From contig NZ_RQGD01000002.1 of NCBI RefSeq assembly GCF_004770745.1, positions 105,375 to 169,374 of the forward strand: a stretch of 64,000 nucleotides of DNA, written 5' to 3'. Positions 47,320 through 56,274 of this stretch are shown here, piece by piece. Below the pieces are notes generated by a model. That model was not told the origin of the DNA. It did not search any database and worked only from the letters and a program-made list of their open reading frames with translations. Position 1 is the stretch's first letter. Each line of letters starts with the position of its first letter. The translations under genes and the position numbers were made by a program. This DNA comes from Leptospira ognonensis (GTDB lineage: Bacteria > Spirochaetota > Leptospiria > Leptospirales > Leptospiraceae).

Positions 47320-48759
47320 ATTTTTTTCGATTGTTTTTAATTCCTCTTTTAAGCTTCGGTCTACGTCGAGGCCCCTCACGCCTACAAATGCCTGGTGTGT
47401 AGAGAGATCGATTCCCTTCAAATGTCCTGCTTGAAAGATAGAATAACCCAAAATCGAGAGAATCGAAGTTAAGCTATCGAGAGTTCGGCGGTTTCTGAGA
47501 ACTGATATGGCACCCATAGGGACAATGTCTTGGTTCCCTCCATTGGAAGAGAGAGATTGCACTGATCCAGGCATTGAATCTCTTCGGATTTCGGCAGTTA
47601 GGTGGGTGGCCAGTAGTCCCAACCCAGATAGACCCGCATATTTTCCTGGTTCTGGGGAAAGCATCAGATTGAATTCTTTGTTTTCTGAGGGAGTGTAAAG
47701 GTATTGGATGAACCGTTCTGACCAGGTGGCAAGGACAGCCAATGAGTTTTGCAATCTGTCCGCAGCAAAACTTACATGTGATGCATAAAAATTTCCGCCC
47801 TCTACATATCGATTTTCGCTTTCAATGAAAACAGGATTATCGGAAAGGGAATTCAACTCATTTTCCACCGTTTCGCGAATACTTATGATCTCATCCATGA
47901 TAGAACCGAGGATATGAGGGAGACATCGGATCGAATAGATATCTTGTACGCGCTCACCTGGTTGTTTACTTTTAGAATTCGCCTTGGCAATGGAATAGAG
48001 TTCCTTTGCAATAAGAACCGGTCCTTTATGAAGTTTTGTTTCATGCAAAGCGGGAAGAAAGGCATCAGCATAAACGGCATGAAAACGAAATAAAATTTTC
48101 AGAAACTCAATCGTATGAGAAAGTAAATGAGAGGACAGTTCCACCTGTAAAGAAAGCAGCGCCGTCGTGAAACTAGTTCCGTTCGTGAGTGAGAGTGCTT
48201 CTTTGGGAGCTAGTTCCAATGGCAATCCCTCGATCTTGGAAGTTTTTCCATTCTTCAAGGTGGGTCCAAAGGATTTATTTTTTCCTGTCCATTCACTTTC
48301 TCCAATGAGGGCAAGTGCAATGGCAGCGAGTGGTATCAAATCTCCAGAGGCTGAAAGTGAACCTCTTTCTGGAATCAGTGGTATACAATCAAGTCTGAGG
48401 AGCTCGGAAAGAAGAGCAAGGGTATTTGTGGAAATGCCGCTTCCGCCTTGGCATAAAGAGTGAATTCTTGCAGCGAGAACTGCCCTTGCTTCTTCGTGTC
48501 TGAGGGAATGTTTATCACTGGCGACACTCAAATGATAAACAAGAGATAATTGATTTTCCAATCTATCTTCGTTATTCTGAAATGCATGTGGACCAAATCC
48601 CGTATCTATGCCGTAGATCAGGGATCTCTCCTCGCTTTCTAGATACTGGAGAAGAGCTCTTCGACTGATTGCGAGCCGCTCTAGATCGATCGTAGAAAAT
48701 GGATAGTTTTCACCTTTTGCGATCTGATTTAGTTTTCTGGTTGTTAAGGAAAATGTCAA
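47308..48759 (-). CDS. aromatic amino acid ammonia-lyase, probably tyrosine ammonia-lyase
   Basis: 483 residues. HAL/PAL/TAL family. The MIO-forming Ala137-Ser138-Gly139 is in SASGDL, the catalytic Tyr49 in YGIDTGFG, and NGTSFTT and QDIYSIRC are conserved. The selectivity pair is His76-Leu77 (LVYHLS), as in tyrosine ammonia-lyases (His89-Leu90 of the Rhodobacter enzyme); histidine lyases have Ser-His and phenylalanine lyases Phe-Leu. The product would be p-coumarate, the PYP chromophore. No hut genes are near. TTG start with AGGGTG upstream. It lies between the two PYP genes. Confidence 0.85.
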   Translation of the reverse strand: MTFSLTTRKLNQIAKGENYPFSTIDLERLAISRRALLQYLESEERSLIYGIDTGFGPHAFQNNEDRLENQLSLVYHLSVASDKHSLRHEEARAVLAARIHSLCQGGSGISTNTLALLSELLRLDCIPLIPERGSLSASGDLIPLAAIALALIGESEWTGKNKSFGPTLKNGKTSKIEGLPLELAPKEALSLTNGTSFTTALLSLQVELSSHLLSHTIEFLKILFRFHAVYADAFLPALHETKLHKGPVLIAKELYSIAKANSKSKQPGERVQDIYSIRCLPHILGSIMDEIISIRETVENELNSLSDNPVFIESENRYVEGGNFYASHVSFAADRLQNSLAVLATWSERFIQYLYTPSENKEFNLMLSPEPGKYAGLSGLGLLATHLTAEIRRDSMPGSVQSLSSNGGNQDIVPMGAISVLRNRRTLDSLTSILSILGYSIFQAGHLKGIDLSTHQAFVGVRGLDVDRSLKEELKTIEKNLGI

Positions 48760-48848
48760 ATTTCGTCACCCTGTTCTTAGTCTGGTTCCTATAAAAATTC
48801 ATCTTAATTTCTAATCAATTGATCTTTCATTTCGTCTAAAATTCAAGT

Positions 48849-49097
48849 ATGGAAGAATTGAAAGAGAGTTTTGAAAACCAGCTGATTTATCTTTATGACG
48901 AGAAGACACATTTTGAGAACCAACTTGGTTTTTCTGATCCCAAAGAGATTGTTAGTAAGTTTAAAGAATTAGAAAATGAATTAAATTATTTGTATGGTAT
49001 CAAAGAGCGATACCGAAAAGTTCCTTCCACTGAATTGAAGATCACTTCCATCAAAAATGTATTTGTAGAAAAATCAAGATTGAAAGGATCATTGTGA
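48849..49097 (+). CDS. small coiled-coil protein preceding PYP2
   Basis: 82 residues, mostly helical. Residues 8-51 (ENQLIYLYDEK, EIVSKFKELENEL) match residues 161-205 of the gene two downstream (49517-50209). The shared pattern is Gln-Leu-x2-Leu-Tyr-x2-Lys, Gly, Glu-Ile-Val-x2-Phe-x2-Leu-Glu. Function unknown; it looks like an oligomerisation or partner-binding module. TGA stop adjoins the PYP2 ATG. The start has no Shine-Dalgarno, and a TAAAAT box at 48837-48842 lies seven bases before it. Confidence 0.75.
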   Translation: MEELKESFENQLIYLYDEKTHFENQLGFSDPKEIVSKFKELENELNYLYGIKERYRKVPSTELKITSIKNVFVEKSRLKGSL

Positions 49098-49526
49098 ATG
49101 TCTGAGCAACTCGTTCAAAAACTTCAAAAACAAGCAGAATTCTACGCAAAAGGTGAGATGCGTTTTGTGAAGGACGATGTCTTACAGAAACTACAGGTAT
49201 CCACCGCAGAAGAGATCGACTTACTTGACTTTGGCGTCATATGCGTGGATGATAAGGGCGTCATCAAGATGTTTAACAAGTATGAGGGGGAAAAAGCAAA
49301 TATTGATGCCAAGTCAACAATTGGTAAAAATTTTTTTACAGAAATTGCTCCTTGTACAAACAACCAAATCTTTTACGGAAGTTTTAAAAAAGGGGTAGAA
49401 GAAAGGAAAATGGATTTGATTTTTCCTTACACATTTACTTACAAAATGAAACCTACACCTGTGAAAATTCATTTATACCGTGGCCCAGCAAGACCGACAA
49501 ATTGGATATTTGTAAAATGGAATTAA
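49098..49526 (+). CDS. pyp: photoactive yellow protein homologue 2
   Basis: 142 residues. The first 40 are an extra helical stretch, then a PYP fold at offset 17. Cys86 (PYP Cys69) is in EIAPCTNN, Glu63 (46) and Tyr111 (94) are kept, but Tyr42 is Phe59, Thr50 is Ala67 and Arg52 is Ile69. GKNFFTEIAPC and YKMKPT are plain. A Tyr42Phe PYP is a known laboratory variant with an altered hydrogen bond and absorption, so this may be a natural spectral variant. Middle gene of a three-gene run. Confidence 0.92.
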   Translation: MSEQLVQKLQKQAEFYAKGEMRFVKDDVLQKLQVSTAEEIDLLDFGVICVDDKGVIKMFNKYEGEKANIDAKSTIGKNFFTEIAPCTNNQIFYGSFKKGVEERKMDLIFPYTFTYKMKPTPVKIHLYRGPARPTNWIFVKWN

Positions 49527-50209
49527 TAAAATCAGTAGATTTAGAAACAATAGAGTCCGTGTTAACCGATCCTGCTTTTAAAGAGGATATTGCACACAAC
49601 TTGCAGTCTTGGAGAGAGGACTATTCGGTTACCGATGAAGACTACAAAGAAACGAAAGCATGGATCGAGAAAATCATCTCTGACTTTCTCGAGCTAGCAC
49701 GAGATTTAGAAGTGGATTCTGAATTAAGTGTCACTTTATTCACAAAATACATAGAGTTAAAATGTTTTTGGAAACAGTTAAATACGCAAATCCAATATCA
49801 AAATTTTAAGACTGGTTCGGCGAATACAGTTCTCATAGGAAAAGCATCGCTCACCACATTCTTTCTCATTGCGATTGAGCCACTCATCAGCGAGACAGAT
49901 TTAATGGAGATCCAAGAGTTTTTAACAAAGCCTATCAAGGAATTTATAAGAATCGAATCCTCGATTGATCTGTCGCTTGAATCGGATGAGTTAGCACTGA
50001 TGGAAGCCCAGCTAGACACTTTGTATGCAGATAAAGAATATTTGCAGAAACATATGGGCATGACCAATTCAGATGAGATCGTGGAAGCCTTTGCAAATTT
50101 AGAAGCACAAATCCGCGACATTAGAGATGAGTTTTCTGATTCTGTAATGTTAGATAATCGTATTTCCTTTATTGGAAGAAGGAAAATTTCCATACAAAAA
50201 TCGATCTAG
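49517..50209 (+). CDS. helical protein with the coiled-coil module, after PYP2
   Basis: 230 residues from the ATG that overlaps the PYP2 stop by ten bases. All-helical N-terminal domain (about 1-155) of no known family, with the coiled-coil module at about 161-205 that matches the 82-residue protein before PYP2. No membrane segment or signal peptide. It might carry PYP2 or join it to a transducer, which is inference from the shared module. It runs convergently with the AMP-ligase-like gene, overlapping it by 60 bases at the 3' ends. Confidence 0.75.
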   Translation: MELIKSVDLETIESVLTDPAFKEDIAHNLQSWREDYSVTDEDYKETKAWIEKIISDFLELARDLEVDSELSVTLFTKYIELKCFWKQLNTQIQYQNFKTGSANTVLIGKASLTTFFLIAIEPLISETDLMEIQEFLTKPIKEFIRIESSIDLSLESDELALMEAQLDTLYADKEYLQKHMGMTNSDEIVEAFANLEAQIRDIRDEFSDSVMLDNRISFIGRRKISIQKSI

Positions 50210-50968
50210 TTTTTTTGTTAGCTGGCTATCTCGTATGATAGTGCAGCTAATAAAGTCATTTGGATTTTTGCTGATTGATTTTAAATGTGCTATTTCTTCG
50301 TATGTTGATTCTTTACATACCAAATGGTTGATTTCGTAGTCATCAAACAATTGTTTGATTCTATTTCTATCCTCATCATCTGCTAAAAAAATTTCACGAG
50401 CGCTAAAATAAGAGGGGAAAAAATCAAAATAAAAGCCTGCTTCGGTTGACCAATCCAAAGTGGAGAGAACAGATTCGTTGTTTCCAGAAATGGCGAGGCG
50501 AGAAAGTACGATCTTAAGTTCCTCATCCGAGATTCTGCTCGAGACCTTCTTTCCAAAAAAAAGAACACGATCTTGGTAGTCAGACCTTGCCTCAGGTTGA
50601 CAAGCTCCTTGCTCAAACAGTTCGAGTTCGGAATTTACCCTCCAGGTTGTCGCCTCCGAATCTACAGAAATGGAGCAAAAATAGTTACTGGTGGGTAGGA
50701 ACTTTAACTCCGAATGGTCACAGAAAATGACAGTCAAGTTTTCCCAAAAGGCAGCGAGTACGAGTATGACCCAAGCGGGAGAGGGACGCAGGGATATCAC
50801 AACGGCCTGTCCCTTTTTTGCCCCGGCATTACGGAAATGGTCTTTCCAGATTTTTAAATAACTCCATTGGGCAGCGGCAGAGAGATTCTGAGTGGGAGTG
50901 GAGAGTAAGGGTAAGGGTTTCTGGGGAAGTAAGGAATAGAGAAGATCTTTCCAATTTAGAGTTGGCAT
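50150..50968 (-). CDS. short AMP-dependent synthetase-like protein (p-coumaroyl-CoA ligase remnant or relative)
   Basis: 272 residues. Residues about 30-85 match the start of AMP-forming acyl-CoA ligases (GAKKGQAVVISLRPSPAWV), and residues about 195-250 resemble the later DDYEINHLVCKES region. The Ser/Thr/Gly-rich ATP loop and the C-terminal domain are missing or unrecognisable, and the protein is about half the usual length. In known PYP clusters a p-coumaroyl-CoA ligase sits here. This gene may be a decayed or much changed version; it is unlikely to be a working ligase as it stands. The reverse strand downstream is the 49517 gene, so no missing half follows. Confidence 0.6.
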   Translation of the reverse strand: MPTLNWKDLLYSLLPQKPLPLLSTPTQNLSAAAQWSYLKIWKDHFRNAGAKKGQAVVISLRPSPAWVILVLAAFWENLTVIFCDHSELKFLPTSNYFCSISVDSEATTWRVNSELELFEQGACQPEARSDYQDRVLFFGKKVSSRISDEELKIVLSRLAISGNNESVLSTLDWSTEAGFYFDFFPSYFSAREIFLADDEDRNRIKQLFDDYEINHLVCKESTYEEIAHLKSISKNPNDFISCTIIRDSQLTKKLDRFLYGNFPSSNKGNTII

Positions 50969-51070
50969 GGTATATGGATTAGACGCTTCAGTTTACTTAT
51001 AATTCTCACCATATCTTGGAGCTAATTTCCTAGTTGAAACAAAAAATACAAGAATTGAAGATCAATATAT

Positions 51071-51655
51071 ATGGTAGCAACAATCATCATCGCATTTTTC
51101 TTTTCCACTTTTACCCTTGTATCCTCGAATATGATCTTCGGAAGTTCTGATGATTTCGAATCTCCTCAGACAAGCCCCAAGCAGGCAGTACTGATCGTAA
51201 ATCTCAAAGATCCAAAAGGTGGAAGGAACGCGTATCGGTATCAGCTTGGCATTAAAAAGATTTTAGTGCCCTATGTTCCTAGGGTTGGGATACCAATTTA
51301 TGCTCTAGACCAATCAGATGATACCTGGCTGACTGCACATTATGGAAAGGATTTTTTAACAAACCCCAATCTTCCACCTGAAATAAAAGAAGCACCTAAA
51401 CGATATTTAATGAATGATTGTGCCTATAAATTTTTGATCCCCGCAGATCAAAGGTTAACCTTAAATATGGAGTTTGTTCGGTCAGAGATCAAACCGAAAG
51501 ATATAGGAGATTTTCGTGCCGTAAAAGAAATCTTACCGACAGTTAACAAAATCATAGAAATAGGCATTAGCTTAGATACAGATGGAAAATTTTCAAATGA
51601 ATCGGTTACAATCAGTGAGGCTAAGAGTGCCGACCTTGGCGTCTGTCCGAAGTAA
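51071..51655 (+). CDS. secreted hypothetical protein
   Basis: 194 residues. A hydrophobic start (about 1-18) followed by SSNMIFGSS suggests a signal peptide. The mature part is mixed, with two cysteines (about residue 117 and 192) and no known domain. No ribosome binding site is clear. Stands alone between the PYP module and ilvD. Family not recognised. Confidence 0.6.
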   Translation: MVATIIIAFFFSTFTLVSSNMIFGSSDDFESPQTSPKQAVLIVNLKDPKGGRNAYRYQLGIKKILVPYVPRVGIPIYALDQSDDTWLTAHYGKDFLTNPNLPPEIKEAPKRYLMNDCAYKFLIPADQRLTLNMEFVRSEIKPKDIGDFRAVKEILPTVNKIIEIGISLDTDGKFSNESVTISEAKSADLGVCPK

Positions 51656-51738
51656 AGTTACGTTTCCAAGTAAAATCTGCTTTATTTTAGCTTAGTCTTT
51701 TACAATTTATCAATTACGCAAAGGAATTTTTAGTTTAT

Positions 51739-53415
51739 ATGATTTTGAATCGATACAGCCGTGTTCTAACCCAAGATGAATCCCTTCCTGCTTCGCAAGC
51801 AATGATCATCGGTTCTGGTGTGCCCTACGAAGATTTAAACAAGCCTTTTGTAGGAATCGGTAGCACGGGTTTTGATGGCAATCCTTGCAATATGCACCTG
51901 ACGACCCTTGCTGCTTTACAAAAAAAAAGTGTTCTCGATACAAAACAAATGGTAGGTCTGCTTTTTAATACGATTGGAGTGAGTGATGGTATCACCAATG
52001 GAAACGATGGTATGCGATATTCCTTGCCCTCAAGGGAAATCATTGCAGATTCCATCGAGACCATGGCAGGGGCTCATTTTCATGATGGAATCATTTTCAC
52101 TGCAGGTTGTGATAAGAATATGCCAGGAGCGATCATGGCAATGGCTAGGCTCAATCGTCCCGCTATTATGGTTTATGGTGGTACCATCGGTGGAGGGAAT
52201 TATAAGGGTGAAAAATTAAACATTGTTTCTGCCTTCGAAGCGTATGGAAAAAAGATAAACGGCAAAATTTCCGAAGAGGATTTTAAAGAAGTAATTAAGA
52301 ATTCTTGTCCGGGACCTGGTGCCTGCGGGGGAATGTATACTGCCAATACCATGGCGACAGCGATTGAAGTCATGGGTATGAGTCTGCCATACAGTTCTTC
52401 CTCCCCAGCGCGTAGCGAGGAAAAAAAGAAAGAGTGTATGAACATTGGAAAACATATTTATAACCTTCTTGAAAAGGATATTAAGCCTTCAGATATCATT
52501 ACACCTGCGTCAATCCTCAATGCCCTTCGTGTGGTAACGATTCTTGGCGGTTCGACAAATGCAGCACTTCATATGATTGCCATTGCCAGGACTATGGGAA
52601 TTCCCTTGGATTTAGCTCAATTACAAAAGATTACTGATACGACTCCGCTACTGGCTGATATGAAGCCCAGTGGTAAGTATTTAATGGAAGACTTGCACGC
52701 GCTTGGTGGAACACCGGCGGTCATGAAATTTATGTTAGAAGAAGGGATGATTGATGGAAATTGTTTGACTGTTACGGGAAAAACGATTGCAGAAAATCTA
52801 AAAGACCTTCCAGGGTTACCGAAAGATCAGGATCTTCTCAGACCTGTTAGCAATCCGATCAAAAAAGAAGGGCATATCCAAGTGTTATACGGAAACATTG
52901 CCAAAAAAGGTGCGGTGGCAAAAATCACTGGTCACGAAGGTGAAAAATTTGAGGGAACTGCGATTTGTTTTGATTCGGAAGTTGCTGCAAACGAAGGGAT
53001 TCGTGAGGGGAAGGTAAAACCCGGAAACGTTGTAGTGATTCGTTATGTGGGACCGAAGGGTGGACCAGGAATGCCTGAAATGTTGAAACCTACTTCTGCC
53101 ATTATTGGGGCAGGGCTAGGTGATAAGGTGGCACTTATCACGGATGGAAGATTCTCTGGTGGAAGTCACGGCTTTGTAGTTGGGCATATTACCCCTGAAG
53201 CCATGGAAGGTGGAGAACTGGCTTTGGTGAAAGATGGAGATACGATTCTCATCGATGCGATTAAAAATCAAATAGAAGTGAAAGTGACACCAGAAGAATT
53301 AGAGCTTCGAAAGAAAAATTGGGTCAAGCCACCTTACAGAGTTACTTCGGGTTATCTTTGGAAATACATTCAATTGGTCCAAGATGCAAGTACTGGGTGT
53401 TTGACGGATCTCTAG
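51739..53415 (+). CDS. ilvD: dihydroxyacid dehydratase
   Basis: 558 residues, full length. It dehydrates 2,3-dihydroxy acids in valine, isoleucine and leucine synthesis and uses an iron-sulfur cluster. [25 protein letters not shown] and [16 protein letters not shown] carry the cluster cysteines; [20 protein letters not shown] is the C-terminal motif (in part). Monocistronic. No leader or attenuator is seen in the 80 bases upstream. Confidence 0.97.
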   Translation: MILNRYSRVLTQDESLPASQAMIIGSGVPYEDLNKPFVGIGSTGFDGNPCNMHLTTLAALQKKSVLDTKQMVGLLFNTIGVSDGITNGNDGMRYSLPSREIIADSIETMAGAHFHDGIIFTAGCDKNMPGAIMAMARLNRPAIMVYGGTIGGGNYKGEKLNIVSAFEAYGKKINGKISEEDFKEVIKNSCPGPGACGGMYTANTMATAIEVMGMSLPYSSSSPARSEEKKKECMNIGKHIYNLLEKDIKPSDIITPASILNALRVVTILGGSTNAALHMIAIARTMGIPLDLAQLQKITDTTPLLADMKPSGKYLMEDLHALGGTPAVMKFMLEEGMIDGNCLTVTGKTIAENLKDLPGLPKDQDLLRPVSNPIKKEGHIQVLYGNIAKKGAVAKITGHEGEKFEGTAICFDSEVAANEGIREGKVKPGNVVVIRYVGPKGGPGMPEMLKPTSAIIGAGLGDKVALITDGRFSGGSHGFVVGHITPEAMEGGELALVKDGDTILIDAIKNQIEVKVTPEELELRKKNWVKPPYRVTSGYLWKYIQLVQDASTGCLTDL

Positions 53416-53520
53416 ACGAAAAGAAAGATTTCATTTTTCGGAACGGAGATTAGCATTTTATATTGGGCAATGGCAAAACATTGCCTCAAGATTTAAGAAA
53501 AGAAGAGAGAGGATAATATT

Positions 53521-53982
53521 TTGGATCGACCGTTTAAAGTTTTAGGTATACAACAAGTTGCTATTGGCGGGGAGTCAAAACAAAAGCTTTCCAAGTTTTG
53601 GGTTGATGTGATGGGACTGACAAAAGTTTCAGACTATCGAAGCGAAAAGGAAAACGTAGATGAGGACATATTGTCCATGGGACATGGACCGTTCAAAGTT
53701 GAAATTGATCTTATGGAACCCGTGGATCCGACAAAAAGCCCCAAAGTGCACGATCCCAAATTGAATCATATCGGGCTATGGATCGACGATCTTGCGAAAG
53801 CTGTCGAATGGCTCACCAAACAAGGAGTACGTTTCACGCCAGGCGGGATACGTAAAGGAGCCGCAGGCTATGACGTCTGTTTCATCCACCCAAAAGGCAA
53901 TGAGGAATTTCCTCTGTCAAGCGAGGGCGTTCTCGTAGAACTCGTGCAAGCACCTGCCGACGTCATTAAGGCTTTGAGTTAA
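53521..53982 (+). CDS. VOC-family (glyoxalase-like) protein
   Basis: 153 residues from a TTG start with AGAGAGGAT upstream. Two beta-alpha-beta-beta-beta modules: first with [17 protein letters not shown], second with [18 protein letters not shown]. The metal site may use the first Gln, the His of LNHIG and the Glu of VLVELVQ. Lactoylglutathione lyase and methylmalonyl-CoA epimerase fit the pattern about equally, so only the superfamily is called. Alone in its orientation. Confidence 0.8.
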   Translation: MDRPFKVLGIQQVAIGGESKQKLSKFWVDVMGLTKVSDYRSEKENVDEDILSMGHGPFKVEIDLMEPVDPTKSPKVHDPKLNHIGLWIDDLAKAVEWLTKQGVRFTPGGIRKGAAGYDVCFIHPKGNEEFPLSSEGVLVELVQAPADVIKALS

Positions 53983-53984
53983 CT

Positions 53985-54022
53985 TTAAAAAGAAATAATG
54001 CTTGGTTAGAAACAACCAAGCA
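53985..54022 (-). terminator. terminator of the permease-to-LPG operon
   Basis: On the minus strand TGCTTGGTT pairs with AACCAAGCA (nine pairs, six-base loop, 54022-53999), followed by a T-rich run TTATTTCTTTTT. It lies 15 bases past the last gene's stop. Confidence 0.75.
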
Positions 54023-54036
54023 ATCGTCGTAACTGC

Positions 54037-55005
54037 CTAAATGCTTGTTTTGGAACGATTCTCCTCTTTGGAGAATGCTGTCCAGAGGAGATAGAAGACA
54101 ATCGCGAGACTTGTGAGTATGACAAACTGAGCAAGATGAAAAACAGTCGCGAATACAAATCCCTCGCCACTTTCTCTACCCAGAAGTAAAAATCCGGAGA
54201 TCACTGACGCATGAAATACGCCAATGCCAGAAGGCGCAGAAGGAATCGCAACACCCATCGCACCAACAAACATGAGAAGCAAAGTTTCTGTGTAATGTAG
54301 CTCAATCCCGATAAGCTGGGATACGAGCCAATAACTCAAAGCATAACCAAACAACCATGTTGGAAAGGAATAGAAGACGGGCCGTAACAATTTCCTGCCC
54401 TTCAAAAATTCACTGAATTCGACTAAATGGTGATCCATTTTGTGGATATAAAAATCTTCCTTTTTTAGCATTCTAAATAGCAATCGAAAGAAATTTCTGA
54501 GGGGTTCTAAAAATACGCGTAACGCAAAAAGACCGCCAAACATAGCTAATAAAACAAATGCAGAAAGATAAAGAAGGCTTAGATTTTTGTTTTCTCCGAG
54601 TCCTAACAGAAATAGAGCGGATGCGCCGATGATCACGATCGTTGCTAAATCCATCACCTTCTCTAAAAAAATTTTAGAAACTAAATTCGGTATCGTGAGG
54701 CCTGAGTCTTTTTTGTTGATCACGAGGCGCATGACATCACCACCCCGAGCTGGCAAAACCATATTTAAACCTACACCGATAACTGAGGAGGCGTAAGCAC
54801 TCGCAAAACTAATCTTTCTGTCGAGTAGGTAATACCATCTCAAAGTAAAAGGAAGGAATGCAAATAGATTCGAAAAGATGAGAAAAAATAAGAATTTCCA
54901 ATCAAGTTTTCCTTTTAATCTTTCAAATTCCTTCAAATCAAAATTTTGTAATAATAAATAGATTGCTACAGCAGAAATGGAAGATCCAAGAAGCCATTTT
55001 TTCAT
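54037..55005 (-). CDS. flippase-like (LPG synthase TM) membrane protein
   Basis: 322 residues with about eight hydrophobic helices. LPARGGDVMRLVINKK, GLGLNMVLP-like and PSAPSGIGVFHASV blocks match the YbhN/AglD/MprF transmembrane family (lysylphosphatidylglycerol synthase TM region). There is no MprF-type aminoacyl transferase domain, so it is more likely a lipid flippase or scaffold in the inner membrane. Last gene of a five-gene minus operon, 16 bases after the HIT gene. Followed by a terminator. Confidence 0.85.
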   Translation of the reverse strand: MKKWLLGSSISAVAIYLLLQNFDLKEFERLKGKLDWKFLFFLIFSNLFAFLPFTLRWYYLLDRKISFASAYASSVIGVGLNMVLPARGGDVMRLVINKKDSGLTIPNLVSKIFLEKVMDLATIVIIGASALFLLGLGENKNLSLLYLSAFVLLAMFGGLFALRVFLEPLRNFFRLLFRMLKKEDFYIHKMDHHLVEFSEFLKGRKLLRPVFYSFPTWLFGYALSYWLVSQLIGIELHYTETLLLMFVGAMGVAIPSAPSGIGVFHASVISGFLLLGRESGEGFVFATVFHLAQFVILTSLAIVFYLLWTAFSKEENRSKTSI

Positions 55006-55021
55006 GATCAGATTCCTATTT

Positions 55022-55369
55022 TTATCCTGGAGGCCATGTCAAATGTCTTCCACCTAGCAAATGAAAGTGAATGTGGTGAACACTTTGACCTCCAAATTCT
55101 CCCGTATTATTGACAACGCGGTAACCTTTTTCACTCATTCCGAACTCTCGGGCCAGGGAGGAAATTTTTAAGAAAATGTTTCCAAGTATGGCGCCATCTG
55201 CGACTTCAAGTTCATTGAGACTTTTTATATGTTTTTTCGGTATGAGGAGCAGATGTAAGGGGGCGACTGGAGTAATGTCATGAAAAACAAAAATTTCATC
55301 ATCTTCATATACCTTTTTGGATGGGATGGAACCATTGGCAATTTTACAAAATAAACAATTTTCTGACAT
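55022..55369 (-). CDS. HIT-family nucleotide-binding protein
   Basis: 115 residues. The histidine triad HHIHFHLLGGR is at the C-terminus, with CLFCKIANGSIPSKKVYED at the start (zinc-binding Cys pair). HinT-type proteins hydrolyse purine nucleoside phosphoramidates. In the operon it follows the ROK gene by five bases. Cytosolic. Confidence 0.93.
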   Translation of the reverse strand: MSENCLFCKIANGSIPSKKVYEDDEIFVFHDITPVAPLHLLLIPKKHIKSLNELEVADGAILGNIFLKISSLAREFGMSEKGYRVVNNTGEFGGQSVHHIHFHLLGGRHLTWPPG

Positions 55370-55374
55370 CTACC

Positions 55375-56274
55375 TTACCTCTGAAATACTAAACTCGCCG
55401 CACCTAGGCTTCCAGCTAAATTTCCACCCACTCCTATGATCAGTCTCTCGTTTAAAACAGGAAAAATTCTAGTTCGGATGAGTGATTCGAGATTTTCACC
55501 AAACAGGTCCCATGCGTGCGTGATCCCACCTACAAAAATCAGTGCTTCGGGATTCAATAAATGTATGGCATTGCGAACGGTTTCAGCCATCGCAACCGTG
55601 CCAAAATTTAAAATGTCAATGGCTATTTGGTTTTCCTTGCGAACTTCTGTAAAAAAAGATTCTGCATCTTTCAACTGCACTTTCGTTTTTTCAAAGAAAC
55701 GATTCAGGAATCCTTTGGTAGAAAAATATGCTTCAAGACATCCTTTTTGTCCACATCCGCAGAGTGCTCCATCGATAACGACCGTCATGTGTCCGATTTC
55801 GATTCCATTCCCCTTATAACCAAGATACAACTTTCCCTGTTCTACGAATCCTCCACCAACACCAGTTCCAAGAGTTAGTATGAGTTGGGACGAAAGATTT
55901 TTAAAAGCTCCGAAAGTTGCTTCACCTAATGCGGCACAATTGGCATCATTTTCATAAAATACGGGAAGGTGAAACTTTGTTTCGAGATGTTCCTTCAATT
56001 TTACATTCTGTAATGATGGCATATTGGCGCTTTTGATGAGAATGCCTAACTCGTTGTCCAGAGGACCTGGGGAACCTATTCCTATCCCTGCAATGGGATA
56101 AAGTTCATGTAAGGTAATAATCGCAGAATCGATGCTTGCAAGAAAACTCTCGTTTGTGAGTGGAGAAGGGTTCGGAACATTGAGGAGTTTGTATTCTTTG
56201 CCCAGGCGATCAAACACGCCGGTTTTAATGGAGCCGCCTCCGATATCAATGCCAATGGCTAGGGCTTCTTTCAT
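55375..56274 (-). CDS. ROK-family sugar kinase
   Basis: 299 residues. [15 protein letters not shown] is the ATP phosphate loop, and [12 protein letters not shown] and [11 protein letters not shown] the sugar and catalytic blocks (Asp in ENDAN). A zinc-binding stretch [12 protein letters not shown] is intact. ROK kinases phosphorylate glucose, N-acetylglucosamine or similar; without a DNA-binding domain it is an enzyme, not a repressor. It overlaps the ABC gene by four bases. Confidence 0.93.
   Translation of the reverse strand: MKEALAIGIDIGGGSIKTGVFDRLGKEYKLLNVPNPSPLTNESFLASIDSAIITLHELYPIAGIGIGSPGPLDNELGILIKSANMPSLQNVKLKEHLETKFHLPVFYENDANCAALGEATFGAFKNLSSQLILTLGTGVGGGFVEQGKLYLGYKGNGIEIGHMTVVIDGALCGCGQKGCLEAYFSTKGFLNRFFEKTKVQLKDAESFFTEVRKENQIAIDILNFGTVAMAETVRNAIHLLNPEALIFVGGITHAWDLFGENLESLIRTRIFPVLNERLIIGVGGNLAGSLGAASLVFQR

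Noticed and set aside
47308..48759. Histidine ammonia-lyase (hutH) of histidine degradation
   Set aside because: The selectivity residues are His-Leu rather than Ser-His, no hut genes are near, and PYP genes flank it.
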